Assembly (NCBI RefSeq): GCF_019665765.1
Contig: NZ_CP081150.1
Span: 3,100,001 to 3,164,000, forward strand
Length of the DNA stretch: 64,000 bases
Direction of reading: 5' to 3'
Origin: Deefgea tanakiae
GTDB taxonomy: Bacteria; Pseudomonadota; Gammaproteobacteria; Burkholderiales; Chitinibacteraceae
Positions 9,307-17,999 of the stretch are shown one piece after another. Each line of letters begins with the position of its first letter. Within the stretch, counting starts at the first letter, position 1. Made by a program: the position numbers and the translations under genes. The notes under the pieces were generated by a model. The model saw only the letters and a program-made list of their open reading frames with translations, did no database searches and had not been told where the DNA came from.

Positions 9307-9870
9307 TTACGCTCGGAGCGAGATATATAGACCCGGGACACTTAGGAGCACACCAACGATACCTATGACAAAGCCCCAGAAGCTGTACTTTTTTTGCTCG
9401 ACAATTTCGCGTTGATTTGAGGAATACAACTCACTAAGTGACGATGCTAATTGAGCTATGGTGTCAGTTGTGCCACTAATCTCGCTAAGACGAGAAAGCT
9501 GAAGACTAATATTCTCAGGTAGCTCTGCATATGGCTCGCGCGCTTGGTGTCTCGAAAGCAGTATTCGGATGGCATCGCAGTGCTTCGTAAGCTCAGGATC
9601 TTCGCCAGATAATGCTTCTGAGTGAAGTACTCTCAGGGATAGCAGTACTGCTTTGCGATCCTGATTCCAGCGTTCCGCTATATGCTCCATATCCTCAAAC
9701 GTAAGTATTTCTTTGTGAATCGCGGAGCGGAGTTGCTGGCGAAAGCGTTTTTTCCAGTTCGATTTGGCCGTGTCTATTACTATTGGAATGATCGATACCA
9801 TCGCCCCAAGAAAAACACCAATAAGAATTGGAGAGAAGCTAACAAGAAATGTGGTCGCAGTCGCAGACAT
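9307..9870 (-). CDS. Two-TM membrane protein, unknown
   Basis: I do not recognise this 187-residue protein. A hydrophobic segment near residues 8-33 (FLVSFSPILIGVFLGAMVSI) is followed by a basic patch (KKRFRQQLR). A roughly 110-residue helical, charged region comes next, then a second hydrophobic segment near 162-184 (FWGFVIGIVGVLLSVPGLYI). Both ends are thus membrane-anchored with a soluble middle. It is the first cargo gene after tniQ, convergent with it, and AT-richer than the tns genes. A role as a small membrane effector or cargo adaptation protein is possible, but nothing in the sequence proves it. Confidence 0.6.
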   Translation of the reverse strand: MSATATTFLVSFSPILIGVFLGAMVSIIPIVIDTAKSNWKKRFRQQLRSAIHKEILTFEDMEHIAERWNQDRKAVLLSLRVLHSEALSGEDPELTKHCDAIRILLSRHQAREPYAELPENISLQLSRLSEISGTTDTIAQLASSLSELYSSNQREIVEQKKYSFWGFVIGIVGVLLSVPGLYISLRA

Positions 9871-9939
9871 TTTTGAGTCCTAGCATTTGAAAAACAGGTT
9901 GCCTTTAGCCGATACCGGTTGACTTAAGTTTTTGACATT

Positions 9940-10269
9940 GTGCTCAATGTCGGTTGCGGCTCCATGCATGATCTTGAGGCCTTTGAAATGGTCGCAGCGC
10001 GAGGTTTGAAATTGTCTAACAGACCCGGGACCGTCCAATGTCCTGCTAATGAAATGCCGCAGATTCTTCCACTGTTACTTTCCATTTACGCGCGTGCATA
10101 CTACTTCGGGTCTATTACTCGCTATCGTCCACATCACTATCCTTCTATCACCGATAGCGCTTTCGGCTCGCGTGTCCAAGATTTCATCACTGGCCAGCCG
10201 CAACAGTTTTTGTACCTATTAGCGTCGGAATTTGCAAAACGTGAGATAGCCAAGCCATCCATTCATTGA
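9940..10269 (+). pseudogene. C-terminal fragment of a YaaC-like protein
   Basis: 109 codons are open. The segment from about residue 35 (CPANEMPQILPLLLSIYARAY, then SITRYRPHHYPSI and QQFLYLLASEF) resembles the C-terminal region of YaaC-like proteins, which normally exceed 300 residues. No N-terminal part is present upstream, so this is most likely a truncated remnant carried in the cargo. The apparent GTG start at 9940 is not supported by a ribosome binding site. Confidence 0.45.
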
Positions 10270-10367
10270 ATACAAGGCCGTTCCAACAAATCATTTCACC
10301 GGATTGCGCGAAAAGCCGTGCAGTCCGGTGAATTAGTACGTTCAGGTCTACCATAAAGTTGTGAGTA

Positions 10368-10394
10368 GACATTCATGTCTCGAACATGAATGTC
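10368..10394. repeat. Perfect inverted repeat GACATTCATGT-5-ACATGAATGTC
   Basis: Two 11-bp arms (10368-10378 and 10384-10394) with a 5-base loop and no T run. It looks more like a protein binding site or recombination site than a terminator. No second copy was noticed in the window. Confidence 0.6.
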
Positions 10395-10580
10395 CGCGAA
10401 AGCCTAATTGCTGACAAAAAGCTGCAGGTCAAATATTCAGCAGCTTGCGAATCACTCATTAGCAAGGTTGATCACAAGCGATCAGAATGGGGGGCATATC
10501 CGCTAGAATCCGCAGCAGTCCACCATTCTTAGTCATTTAGCTATCAAAGCTCATGCATTTAGAGATCTTTAATTAGCAAT

Positions 10581-10620
10581 AAAAATCCCTGCGCAAAGCC
10601 TGTTTGTGCAGGGATTTTTT
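10581..10620. terminator. Strong hairpin terminator
   Basis: AAAAATCCCTGCGCAAA pairs with TTTGTGCAGGGATTTTTT (one G-T wobble) around a short loop, with T runs on both strands. It could serve either direction; the ImmA/IrrE gene ends 175 bases to the right on the minus strand. Confidence 0.75.
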
Positions 10621-10795
10621 ATAAGGCGCCCCAGAAAAAACGGCAGACTTTCGCTGCCACAACTTTGCAAACCAGCCAGCCATTTTCTATTGCATCAAGA
10701 TGAGAAATATCGATCCGCAACATAGATTACTAAATGCTTACAAATGTCTTTTTCTAATAATCCGTTCCGTTACACATGGTGACTCGTCTGAATTT

Positions 10796-11911
10796 CTACT
10801 TTACGACTCTTAACGCAGGTTTCCAAGATGCTGGCAAGTCGTACAGCCCAGCAAGTTCTCCGATAAAGAGCCCTAGAATTTGTACTATGTCCGACTCGGT
10901 GTAGCCTAGATGCCCCCTAAAATGATCAAAAAAGGCGGGCAAAAGAGATGGAACTTCTCGTGGGAACTGGAGTTCCGGCGGCTCAGCAAGACGATAACCC
11001 TGCATTGACATCTGGCGCCAAAGATAGCCAGATTGACCTTCCGTGATTTTACGCAGCGTTTTAGCTCTGACTATGAGCGCGCCCATTGATACTTTCCATG
11101 TGGGTTTTAGGCTGGCTGCTCTCGCAATATCAATATTTCGAAGATAGGGACCAATGTCATTTTTGGGCATCAAGAGTGCGGATGCAAATATATTAGCTTC
11201 GTCTTCCATATTTTCTGAGGGATATTGGTGCAAAACAACATGCCCTAATTCATGTGCTAACGTAAATCGCCAACGATCCCCTGGCAAATTTTTGTTCATA
11301 AAGATCAGTGGTGGCAATCCTGCTAATCGATATGTAAGCCCATCTATTTTTGCGTCACCCATGTCGCAAGGAATAATAATACAACCAGCTCTTTCGCAAA
11401 GGACGGTTAAGTTATCTAGCGGCCCATTGGGTAAATACCATGCCCTTCGTACATATTCGGCAGCCTGTTCAGGCCCATCTGACAATTCGTCAATATCGTA
11501 TCGTGGAAGCGGAAGGTCCGGTGCTAATTCGATACTCGACAGCAGAGTTCTGATGTGAGCAATCCGCACATTGGTTTCAGCTAAAAGCTTATCAAGCATC
11601 TTTTGACCTACAGATGCTTGCTTTCGAAACATTGGATGTGCGCTCATAGGCGCACCATAAAGTTGTTCTCTTTGTGAAAAGAAAGAAACTTCGCATCGGA
11701 GGGTATTGGCAAATTTATGCAATAACTCTTCTGACTCTATCGGTTTGAGGCCTTGTTCAATTTTTGAGAGCAAGCCTTGGCTTATACCAAGGCTATTGGC
11801 TAATTCTGATTGAGTTAATCCCAGCATTCTTCTGCGAAGTTGCAGCATTTCATATTGAATCGGGCGATTAACTATTTCCCCCCGTTCCATTTTGCTCTGC
11901 CACTTGGTCAT
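10796..11911 (-). CDS. HTH + ImmA/IrrE metallopeptidase
   Basis: The protein has an N-terminal Xre-type helix-turn-helix (LTQSELANSLGISQGLLSKIEQG) followed by an ImmA/IrrE zinc peptidase domain with FTLAHELGHVVLH (HExxH) and a downstream acidic segment (EDEANIFASALLMP). Such fusions cleave or sense repressors and occur as components of toxin-antitoxin-like defence pairs. The frame is open to 12070, but that extension lies inside the upstream gene. ATG 11911 (MTKWQSK) overlaps that gene by 44 bases, and ATG 11890 or 11848 are alternatives. It is co-directional with the 209-residue gene at 11868-12497, so the two are probably one unit. Confidence 0.85.
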   Translation of the reverse strand: MTKWQSKMERGEIVNRPIQYEMLQLRRRMLGLTQSELANSLGISQGLLSKIEQGLKPIESEELLHKFANTLRCEVSFFSQREQLYGAPMSAHPMFRKQASVGQKMLDKLLAETNVRIAHIRTLLSSIELAPDLPLPRYDIDELSDGPEQAAEYVRRAWYLPNGPLDNLTVLCERAGCIIIPCDMGDAKIDGLTYRLAGLPPLIFMNKNLPGDRWRFTLAHELGHVVLHQYPSENMEDEANIFASALLMPKNDIGPYLRNIDIARAASLKPTWKVSMGALIVRAKTLRKITEGQSGYLWRQMSMQGYRLAEPPELQFPREVPSLLPAFFDHFRGHLGYTESDIVQILGLFIGELAGLYDLPASWKPALRVVK

Positions 11912-12497
11912 CGTTTGTCTCTGACTTGTTAAATTTAATAATATGAGCCGCCGTCGTTGTACTTGGGGGCGGACGTAGAGGTTGAACATTTGCAACCGGC
12001 ATTTGAATGTCATCGTCCAAATTAGACAAATCACGTACAAATACGACCTGACCCTTGTGCCGCTGAACAAGTGCTACTTGGTCTACATTCATTTCATGCT
12101 TATCTAGCACATAAATTAATTCCAAACGACACAAACCACCAAATAGATCGGTCTCTTGGTCATGAAATTTCAATGCACTTTGTGTTGGGTAGTTTTTTGA
12201 CTTGAGTTGTGTATCGCCTTTTTTAAGACGAACAAAGAACTTTCCCTCAAGTAGCAAACCATTCTGATGCCCAAGTTTTACCCAGTCAGTATTACCTAAA
12301 GCTTGATCGGCAAAACGATCTTCAGCCAATCCCACCATGTTATTCCAGACATTCATTGCCCGAACTGACTTGTGAGCCATTCGTTGAGCGACGGAGCTAG
12401 CTTTCCATTCATCCCATGCTTCGTAAGGAATTTTGGAGAGTTCACGATAGTACTTTGAAAGGGCAGTTTCACACTGTTCTGCTGAGATTATATGCAT
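11868..12497 (-). CDS. Unknown protein paired with ImmA/IrrE gene
   Basis: I do not recognise this 209-residue protein. It is soluble, with a helical N-terminal half (CETALSKYYRELSKIPYEAWDEW) and a central beta-rich part (LLLEGKFFVRLKKGDTQ, LCRLELIYVLDKHEMN, VALVQRHKGQVVFVRDL). The tail is proline/threonine- and asparagine-rich. The ATG at 12497 has AAAGG nine bases upstream. Its stop lies inside the start region of the metallopeptidase gene, so the two are translationally coupled. The arrangement recalls the two-gene RosmerTA defence pair, in which one partner is an HTH-ImmA/IrrE protein; this is a positional analogy, not a homology claim. Confidence 0.7.
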   Translation of the reverse strand: MHIISAEQCETALSKYYRELSKIPYEAWDEWKASSVAQRMAHKSVRAMNVWNNMVGLAEDRFADQALGNTDWVKLGHQNGLLLEGKFFVRLKKGDTQLKSKNYPTQSALKFHDQETDLFGGLCRLELIYVLDKHEMNVDQVALVQRHKGQVVFVRDLSNLDDDIQMPVANVQPLRPPPSTTTAAHIIKFNKSETNDDQVAEQNGTGGNS

Positions 12498-12693
12498 AAA
12501 TAGAACCTTTTAAAAGCCTTATTCCACAAGGATTAATGGCAATATACTACAAAACACACGTCAAATTATTCCAAAATTAATTTTCTTCTTGGTTTTGTAA
12601 AAAAAGTACATGATTATGTAATTTGCAGTGTAAAATTCCCGACAATATTCGAACACATTTCAAGAGTAACTTTCTAACAAGTAAGGAGATGCA

Positions 12694-12963
12694 ATGCGAT
12701 TGAGTGAGTTCCTCCGCGCAGCACAATCTGCGGCAGGAAAGCGGCAAGTAAAGCGGATGACTCATCGCGATACAGCTGATTTAATGCGAGTAAGCCATCG
12801 TACGTATGTTGAGTATGTTCGGGGCGTCAATAACCCCAAAGGCATGTCGGCGTTACTGCACCTCTTGGCTCAACTGCATCAAGACGATTTGCTTGATTTA
12901 TTGAACAGGTGGAGGCGCAGGCATGCAAAAGAATGTGAGGCTGAAAACATCAAGAATCGATGA
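12694..12963 (+). CDS. Small Xre-like HTH protein
   Basis: This 89-residue basic protein has a helix-turn-helix-like core (RDTADLMRVSHRTYVEYVRGVNNPKG). A good ribosome binding site, AAGGAG, lies 8 bases before the ATG. It is divergent from the 209-residue/ImmA-IrrE pair and shares its 196-bp upstream region, so it probably regulates that operon and itself. The tail (RWRRRHAKE) is strongly basic. Confidence 0.7.
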   Translation: MRLSEFLRAAQSAAGKRQVKRMTHRDTADLMRVSHRTYVEYVRGVNNPKGMSALLHLLAQLHQDDLLDLLNRWRRRHAKECEAENIKNR

Positions 12964-13081
12964 ACTTATGATTTTTCATATTCAGATGGTGCAAATTACT
13001 AGCTTGCAAATACCCAAACCCTCTGTAATCTGGGTAGTTAGCCACTGAACGCCATGCCAATAGAATTGGCGGATCACTCAA

Positions 13082-13783
13082 ATGAAAAAACTAAAGAAGA
13101 AAGCCATTATTTGACGCCATCTGGCGTTTGAAGATCTTGGCCTGCTAGCGCCTATCCTACAACTGCACGGCTATGACATCACCTACCTGGAAGCTGGTGT
13201 CGATTTACTGACCGATGCGGATGTCGACCTGTTGGTGGTATTGGGTGGACCAATTGGCGTGAACGATGTAGCGCTCTTTCCTTGGCTGGCTAATGAATAA
13301 CCGCGCTGAAAACTCGTTTACTAGACCAACGCCCAACGTTGGGTATTTGCCTTGGCGCACAGTTGATCGCCGCCGCGCTAGGTGCATCGATTACCCCTAT
13401 GGGGTACAAGGAAATCGGTTTTTATCCGCTGACGCTTACTGATGCTGGGCTGCAATCGCCTTTAGCCGCACAAGGGCTCACACCAGTAGTGTTGCACTGG
13501 CATGGAGATCATTTTGCGATTCCAGCTGGGGCTAACCATCTAGCGAGTTCCACAATGTGTGCCGAGCCAGGCCTTTAGTTTTGGCAAGCAAGTACTGGCT
13601 TTGCAATTCCATTTGGAATCCGATCTACGCAGGCTGGAGCAATGGCTGGTGGGACACAGTGGCGAGCTGCTTGCGGCAGATATTGATCTCAATGCTTTGC
13701 GGCGAGATGCTGAAAATCACCGTAAAAACATCGAAACGTTGGCCACTGCTGTATTTGGCGGCTGGCTGGATCAACTAGGCTGA
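13082..13783 (+). pseudogene. Class I glutamine amidotransferase (GMP synthase-like), broken
   Basis: The remnants form a complete but disrupted GATase of about 230 residues. It starts MKKLKKKAII, then an in-frame TGA at 13112-13114, then RHLAFEDLGLLAP and LVVLGGPIGVND. A one-base deletion near 13297 moves the frame. The nucleophile region then follows as TLGICLGAQLIAAALGA, then HWHGDHFAIP. A further frameshift near 13555 leads to SQAFSFGKQVLALQFHLE and the C-terminus WLDQLG. Catalytic Cys and His regions are recognisable. At least one nonsense change and two frameshifts make it non-functional. It is a decaying passenger in the transposon. Confidence 0.88.
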
Positions 13784-14240
13784 TTAGCTACGGCACTTCA
13801 TTCTGCCCCCTAACATAAGAAGCCATACTGGTGATTTGTGAATAAACCGTAAGAAAGCCATTCCTTTTTCAATGGGAATATATGTTTATTATTATTGGCT
13901 CAGCTTTATTTACCGAACCAGTAACTCACAGAGCATGTATGTCCAACGACAGCTTCAACTGAAAGTGCTATAGCATTCATGCATCGGTGCTTGATGACGG
14001 AGTAAAAGCAAAGGGTCACGCTCGTATCTGCTAGCGCCTGAGCTATTCAGTGATGCCATATTAGGGATAGATGTAATATGTCACGATGAGCAACGAGGTC
14101 AGGTTGTCGTTTGTCCTGCTGGGGAGTCGGGGAACGCTGTAAGGTGGATAAATCAAGTGGATAAAGTCGGCTTTTTAAATCTATTAATTAATATGTTAAG
14201 CAATCTTCCTTAGCTCTTGCAATTGCGACGTTTTATTGGT
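13784..14240. other. Gene-poor stretch with a decayed coding remnant
   Basis: 457 bases between the amidotransferase pseudogene and the exonuclease gene. A plus-strand open stretch (about 14004-14213) reads LLAPELFSDAILGIDVI, then GQVVVCPAGESGNAVRWINQ. It has coding character but no start, and the preceding sequence continues it in another frame (ASVLDDGVKAKGHARI). This looks like a second frameshifted gene remnant; I cannot identify the family. Confidence 0.4.
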
Positions 14241-14735
14241 TTAAAATTGACCATTGTTGTTCAAAGTGTGAAATGCATGTAGAAATGCCCGCGCATCAGC
14301 AAGTGCATGATGTGCTGGCCAGTCAGGTGTGAATGAGTTGTAAAGCGCACGCTGAAAAATCGGATTGCCGATGAACTCGCTGGTGAGCATCTGCTTTTCG
14401 CCAACGTTTATTGGGGGCTGATCAAAGTCATCCCCTAAAAAAGCATCGGCCAGCAGTTCCCAATCGGCAAAGTAATCGAACATCAGCGTGGCGGGCTCCG
14501 GTAGCGATTCAAACCACGTCCGAAGCCGTAGAGTGAGCTCAGTTCGATTACATATTGCTCCTTCAATGCGACCAAGCAACGGGAGCACTGCTTCGCGTAC
14601 AAATTCGCAGCAATCTTCTGCACGGTAGTCATTTCGCTCGGCATAGAACTCGTGACCATCTTCGCTGACGAGAGCGATACTGATCAGATCGATTTGTACG
14701 AAATCAGTAAATTCAGTATCGACAAATACGCGCAT
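14241..14735 (-). CDS. DEDDh 3'-5' exonuclease-like protein
   Basis: A 164-residue exonuclease of the DnaQ/RNase T fold. Motif I is VFVDTEFTDF at the very N-terminus. An internal acidic motif is MFDYFADWELL, and the last motif is HHALADARAF (the H-x4-D arrangement of DEDDh enzymes). I prefer ATG 14735 (MRVFVDTEF) to the upstream ATG at 14750. The substrate cannot be told from sequence. It is a single-gene unit in the cargo, next to the WYL/Wadjet module but reading away from it. Confidence 0.8.
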   Translation of the reverse strand: MRVFVDTEFTDFVQIDLISIALVSEDGHEFYAERNDYRAEDCCEFVREAVLPLLGRIEGAICNRTELTLRLRTWFESLPEPATLMFDYFADWELLADAFLGDDFDQPPINVGEKQMLTSEFIGNPIFQRALYNSFTPDWPAHHALADARAFLHAFHTLNNNGQF

Positions 14736-14873
14736 TAGTGTGCCTTTCAAACAGATCTAATTACTGGAGATCGTACTATATGCGTACGAAGTTAGTCTGG
14801 CCTCTGGTAATCCCCCGCTCACTGACGATATATATGTAAGGTCAGACAGTTCTCGAGAACCTCGTAATCACCA

Positions 14874-15746
14874 TTACGAAGGAATTACTCCGACGCTAAA
14901 CAAGTCACCCAGACTTTTAGCATTTTCCAGATACAGCTGAAATTGCGGCGGGCGATCTCGTTTTAAATCCGTAGCAAGCCTTAAATCCTGAATCACATAG
15001 CTTGCAAGCGCTTTTCGGACATTCAGTACCATCGAATTATTTCCTGCAAAGTTTTCCCAACGCAAGAGGCGTTGGTGGTCTTCACTGAACTCCGGATGTA
15101 CTACGATCTTAAGATCGATAAACTTGTTCCAGTCGCTATCATCACTACGCGTCTTGGGTGCTGGCTGGTCAAGCGTTACATAGGAATGCACACGCCCTAA
15201 CGCGAAATCCCGAAATTCATTGCGTAAGTCACACCACGCTCGTACATGCCAGCGGCGCGGCGCGCGAACCAAGCTGTGAGGAAAGATCAACCTTTCGGTT
15301 CCCCTTGGATTGTTCAAGGAGCCATAAGTGATCCGCAGACCAGTGCCATTTCGACTGGCATTGAGCACGTCGGCAAATAATTCCGAGTTCTCGTTAAGCA
15401 GCAAAGGGCGAACCTCCGTTACGAGGTCAGATCCTGGCAAATTAACCGATGCAGTGGACAGCAAACTTAGGTAATCATCAGCAGAGGTCGAAGGAACTTC
15501 ATCATCAAACATTGCTGTTGGCTTGACTGCGGCTCTCGGTGTTGAGCGACTTAGCACTCTTCCCCTTTCCGCAATGTAAGCAGCAAGCAGACGACTAGAC
15601 TGAACTGCCTGGACACCAAATACCTCACGAATGCGCGCGTTCGTGAGTTCGCCTTCCCAGCGGATTAATATATCCATGGCCCTAATGCGCAGGGAGGTAT
15701 CTTCTAGGCCACTGCCATCAGATTTAGTAACTATGGTAGGAGGCAC
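14874..15746 (-). CDS. WYL-domain transcriptional regulator, divergent from Wadjet
   Basis: The protein has an N-terminal winged-helix region (SLRIRAMDILIRWEGELTNARIREVFGV) followed by a WYL ligand-sensing domain (GLRITYGSLNNPRGTERLIFPH, then RRWHVRAWCDLRNEFRDFALGRV) and a C-terminal dimerisation part. Such proteins (BrxR/CapW type) repress defence operons and release them on sensing nucleic acid or nucleotide signals. The frame stays open to 15839, but that start is only 33 bp from jetA and gives an unlikely cysteine-rich leader. GTG 15746 keeps the HTH intact and is my choice; ATG 15677 would cut into it. Position suggests it controls jetABCD. Confidence 0.82.
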   Translation of the reverse strand: MPPTIVTKSDGSGLEDTSLRIRAMDILIRWEGELTNARIREVFGVQAVQSSRLLAAYIAERGRVLSRSTPRAAVKPTAMFDDEVPSTSADDYLSLLSTASVNLPGSDLVTEVRPLLLNENSELFADVLNASRNGTGLRITYGSLNNPRGTERLIFPHSLVRAPRRWHVRAWCDLRNEFRDFALGRVHSYVTLDQPAPKTRSDDSDWNKFIDLKIVVHPEFSEDHQRLLRWENFAGNNSMVLNVRKALASYVIQDLRLATDLKRDRPPQFQLYLENAKSLGDLFSVGVIPS

Positions 15747-15764
15747 GCCGTAATTATTCTCAAT

Positions 15765-15836
15765 ATACAACTGTAGAAGTATACAACACGAAAATTCATA
15801 GTTGCAGTTGCATAATATTCGCCACACAGTTATATT
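15765..15836 (+). promoter_or_regulatory. Putative jetA promoter and WYL operator region
   Basis: A sigma70-like promoter is visible: TTGCAT (15808-15813), 17 bp spacing, TATATT (15831-15836), 36 bp before the jetA ATG. Just upstream, ATACAAC occurs as a direct repeat (15765 and 15781), and CAACTG/CAGTTG forms an inverted pair (15768-15773 and 15805-15810). These are candidate operators for the divergent WYL protein. Confidence 0.5.
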
Positions 15837-15872
15837 CAATGATAACTAATTAATAAGATTCGTTGCTTTGTT

Positions 15873-17228
15873 ATGAATTGCCTTCCTCTCCTTCGATTAA
15901 GTGCTCGACTGCTTGATCTCCACGATTCTCAGCGGGGGCCTGGAAATTCGTCCGCATATTCGCAAGAGGAGCGTGCAGGTAGGCCTGACGGCCGCTATCT
16001 GGATCTAGCAGGAATTGTGTTGGATGCGCTAAGGAGAATCACACACGAGGCCGGAAATGAATTTACAGGCTTCGACGCACTATTAATTTCGGTTCGGGAA
16101 ATTGTTCCGAGTGTTGAGTCCGAAGAGCTTCGCTATGTTCTCAACGTACTTGCTCGGCCAACGGAGTTGTGGGCGATCGATCGCTCAGAAGGGAAATCTG
16201 ATTTGGTTAGCGAAAAGCAGACCAATCTAATTGAACGAACCTATTATGCCGACGACTATCGGCTAACAGCCACAGGCCGCGATGCCATCAGCATTTGCTC
16301 TAACATTACCGATTTTGCCTATGCAGAAGGGGATGCACTCAAGCTGCTGAGAGCAATTGAAACAGGTGATTTCGATGTGGTTCCCTCGTTCTCAGAGGGG
16401 CTACTTGACACCATTCGCTACGCCAGTATCGAACTTCAGCTAGAGATCGAACGAGGCCACGTGGATCGCGACTCCGACGTGTTCAAGGTCAAGCTGCCGC
16501 GATTCCGAGATGTCATTCAGAAGACCTCAGAACTGCTGCGGCAAGCTGAAGCGAGATTGAAGGTCTGGCGGGCTCAGGGCAACGATGAGCTGGATGACAT
16601 GTTGCCTGTTGACGTGTTCGATCTTGAGTACCAAGTGTTGCGTGTCTATCAAGCTCTGGAAGCCTTTGGTCGTAATCTGGCTGAACTAACTAGAATAGTT
16701 GCCAAGCGTCGACAGTCCGCCGTCTCGCCGACAGACTTTCTTGATGTAGCACTGAATTTAGTTAAACACCCTCCTTCCGACCGACAGCTCGTTCAGTTGT
16801 TTCGGCAGTTCGGTCCGCTGAGGTTCAATGGGCTTTATTTGTCACCTATGGATGTCAAAGGTAAGGTTCGTGTTGTAGTGGCCAAGGAAGAAATTGCGCC
16901 ACGCTTTGACACTACTATAGGCAATACCGAGAGCGTCGATCAACGCCTGAAATTCTTGAACCAATACGCAGACGCCATTAGCTCTCGTCTCGCAACGGGG
17001 CCATTGTCACTTTCAGAGGCGTTGAAGCGTGGGTGGTGCATTTTAGATGACCAGCTCGAACTTGCCGAACTGCTTGGCATCTACATCTCACCCTGGGCTT
17101 TAGGGGAGGAATATCTCATTGAAATCAGGATTCCGCGGACGGTTTCTACTCAGGTGGATCGCGTGGTAGGAGAGTTGATCTATTCCGACCTTGAACTAGC
17201 GCGGCTAGAAAGGACGGCGATAGTATGA
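15873..17228 (+). CDS. jetA: Wadjet component JetA (kleisin/MukF-like)
   Basis: This 451-residue protein is the first gene of a four-gene condensin-like operon. Its size, mostly helical character with an N-terminal winged-helix-like region and long central helices (LLRQAEARLKVWRAQGNDELDD), and its position before a MukE-like and a MukB-like gene fit JetA. JetA is the kleisin of Wadjet, which restricts plasmids by extruding and cleaving circular DNA. The protein itself shows no signature I can recognise by eye; the call rests on the operon. It overlaps jetB by ATGA. The start at 15873 follows the predicted promoter but has a weak ribosome binding site. Confidence 0.8.
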   Translation: MNCLPLLRLSARLLDLHDSQRGPGNSSAYSQEERAGRPDGRYLDLAGIVLDALRRITHEAGNEFTGFDALLISVREIVPSVESEELRYVLNVLARPTELWAIDRSEGKSDLVSEKQTNLIERTYYADDYRLTATGRDAISICSNITDFAYAEGDALKLLRAIETGDFDVVPSFSEGLLDTIRYASIELQLEIERGHVDRDSDVFKVKLPRFRDVIQKTSELLRQAEARLKVWRAQGNDELDDMLPVDVFDLEYQVLRVYQALEAFGRNLAELTRIVAKRRQSAVSPTDFLDVALNLVKHPPSDRQLVQLFRQFGPLRFNGLYLSPMDVKGKVRVVVAKEEIAPRFDTTIGNTESVDQRLKFLNQYADAISSRLATGPLSLSEALKRGWCILDDQLELAELLGIYISPWALGEEYLIEIRIPRTVSTQVDRVVGELIYSDLELARLERTAIV

Positions 17229-17992
17229 ACAGATTCGAAATGGGGCGCGTTCTGGCCTTTCTTCTTCAGTACCGCCGCATGGAGACAATCCCCAGAGGCA
17301 AGGGACTCCGCGATGAGCGAGAACTAGCCCGCACGCTAGACGAAGCTGACATCGAAACCCGCACAGAACTCGATGGATTATTGCTGGGGTTTGGTTTTGA
17401 CATCGTAACATTCAGCGATTTTCAAACGCAGGGACTAGCACCTGGCGGCAAGGTATTCTTGCTACTGCGTCGACTGGATCAGGCTAGTGCCCTGTTCAGT
17501 GAACGCTGGATTGACGAGCGAATGCAGCTCAAAAATGACACCATTACATCCCGCCGTATCTGGTTCACTCAGCTTTGGTTTGTGCTTTTCTCGATTTTTT
17601 ACTCTCGGCGTAACCGAGTCGCAACAGAGGTGAGTCGCTATGTTGAGACAACGTTCACTCGCACAGACTTAGTTCAAGCGATGCATGATTATATCAACGA
17701 CCTCGTCCGCAAAATGGGTCAAGACACCCTGCAAAGTGACGTTGTCTACAGTTGTCTCATCGCCGAGAGCGGCACCATAGTTGACAAGTATGCTAGTCGG
17801 TTCATCGATTTAATGGTTGATGGTGCTCAGATTGATAATCTCGGGGCGGACCGCTATAGGCAATCTTTGCTGTGTGCCCTTGAAATGAAAAGCAACTATT
17901 TGCAAGGCCTTGAACCCTGGATTCAGGCAACTGGCCCATTAGAAACCGGTCGTGACCTTCTGGTCCGCCCTTCCGATTCCTCCGAATATTGA
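17225..17992 (+). CDS. jetB: Wadjet component JetB (MukE-like)
   Basis: A 255-residue soluble protein with winged-helix character, for example the N-terminal RVLAFLLQYRR and a central FTRTDLVQAMHDYINDLVRK. It sits between the kleisin-like and SMC-like genes, as in Wadjet and MukFEB operons, where this subunit bridges the kleisin and the ATPase heads. The ATG overlaps the jetA stop (ATGA), which indicates coupled translation. Its length is slightly larger than the best-known JetB proteins. The assignment is by context and size. Confidence 0.8.
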   Translation: MNRFEMGRVLAFLLQYRRMETIPRGKGLRDERELARTLDEADIETRTELDGLLLGFGFDIVTFSDFQTQGLAPGGKVFLLLRRLDQASALFSERWIDERMQLKNDTITSRRIWFTQLWFVLFSIFYSRRNRVATEVSRYVETTFTRTDLVQAMHDYINDLVRKMGQDTLQSDVVYSCLIAESGTIVDKYASRFIDLMVDGAQIDNLGADRYRQSLLCALEMKSNYLQGLEPWIQATGPLETGRDLLVRPSDSSEY

Positions 17993-17999
17993 TAAATCC

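Larger units (their letters stand above)
10270..10795. other. Intergenic region with hairpins, no gene seen
   Basis: 526 bases without a credible ORF. It contains a perfect 11-bp palindrome (10368-10394) and a strong terminator-like hairpin (10581-10620) not attached to any nearby plus-strand gene. A small RNA between them is conceivable, but no promoter is clear. Confidence 0.5.

Noticed and set aside
13082-13783. Selenocysteine or recoded TGA in the amidotransferase
   Set aside because: The same gene has two frameshifts and no selenocysteine signal is evident; decay is simpler.
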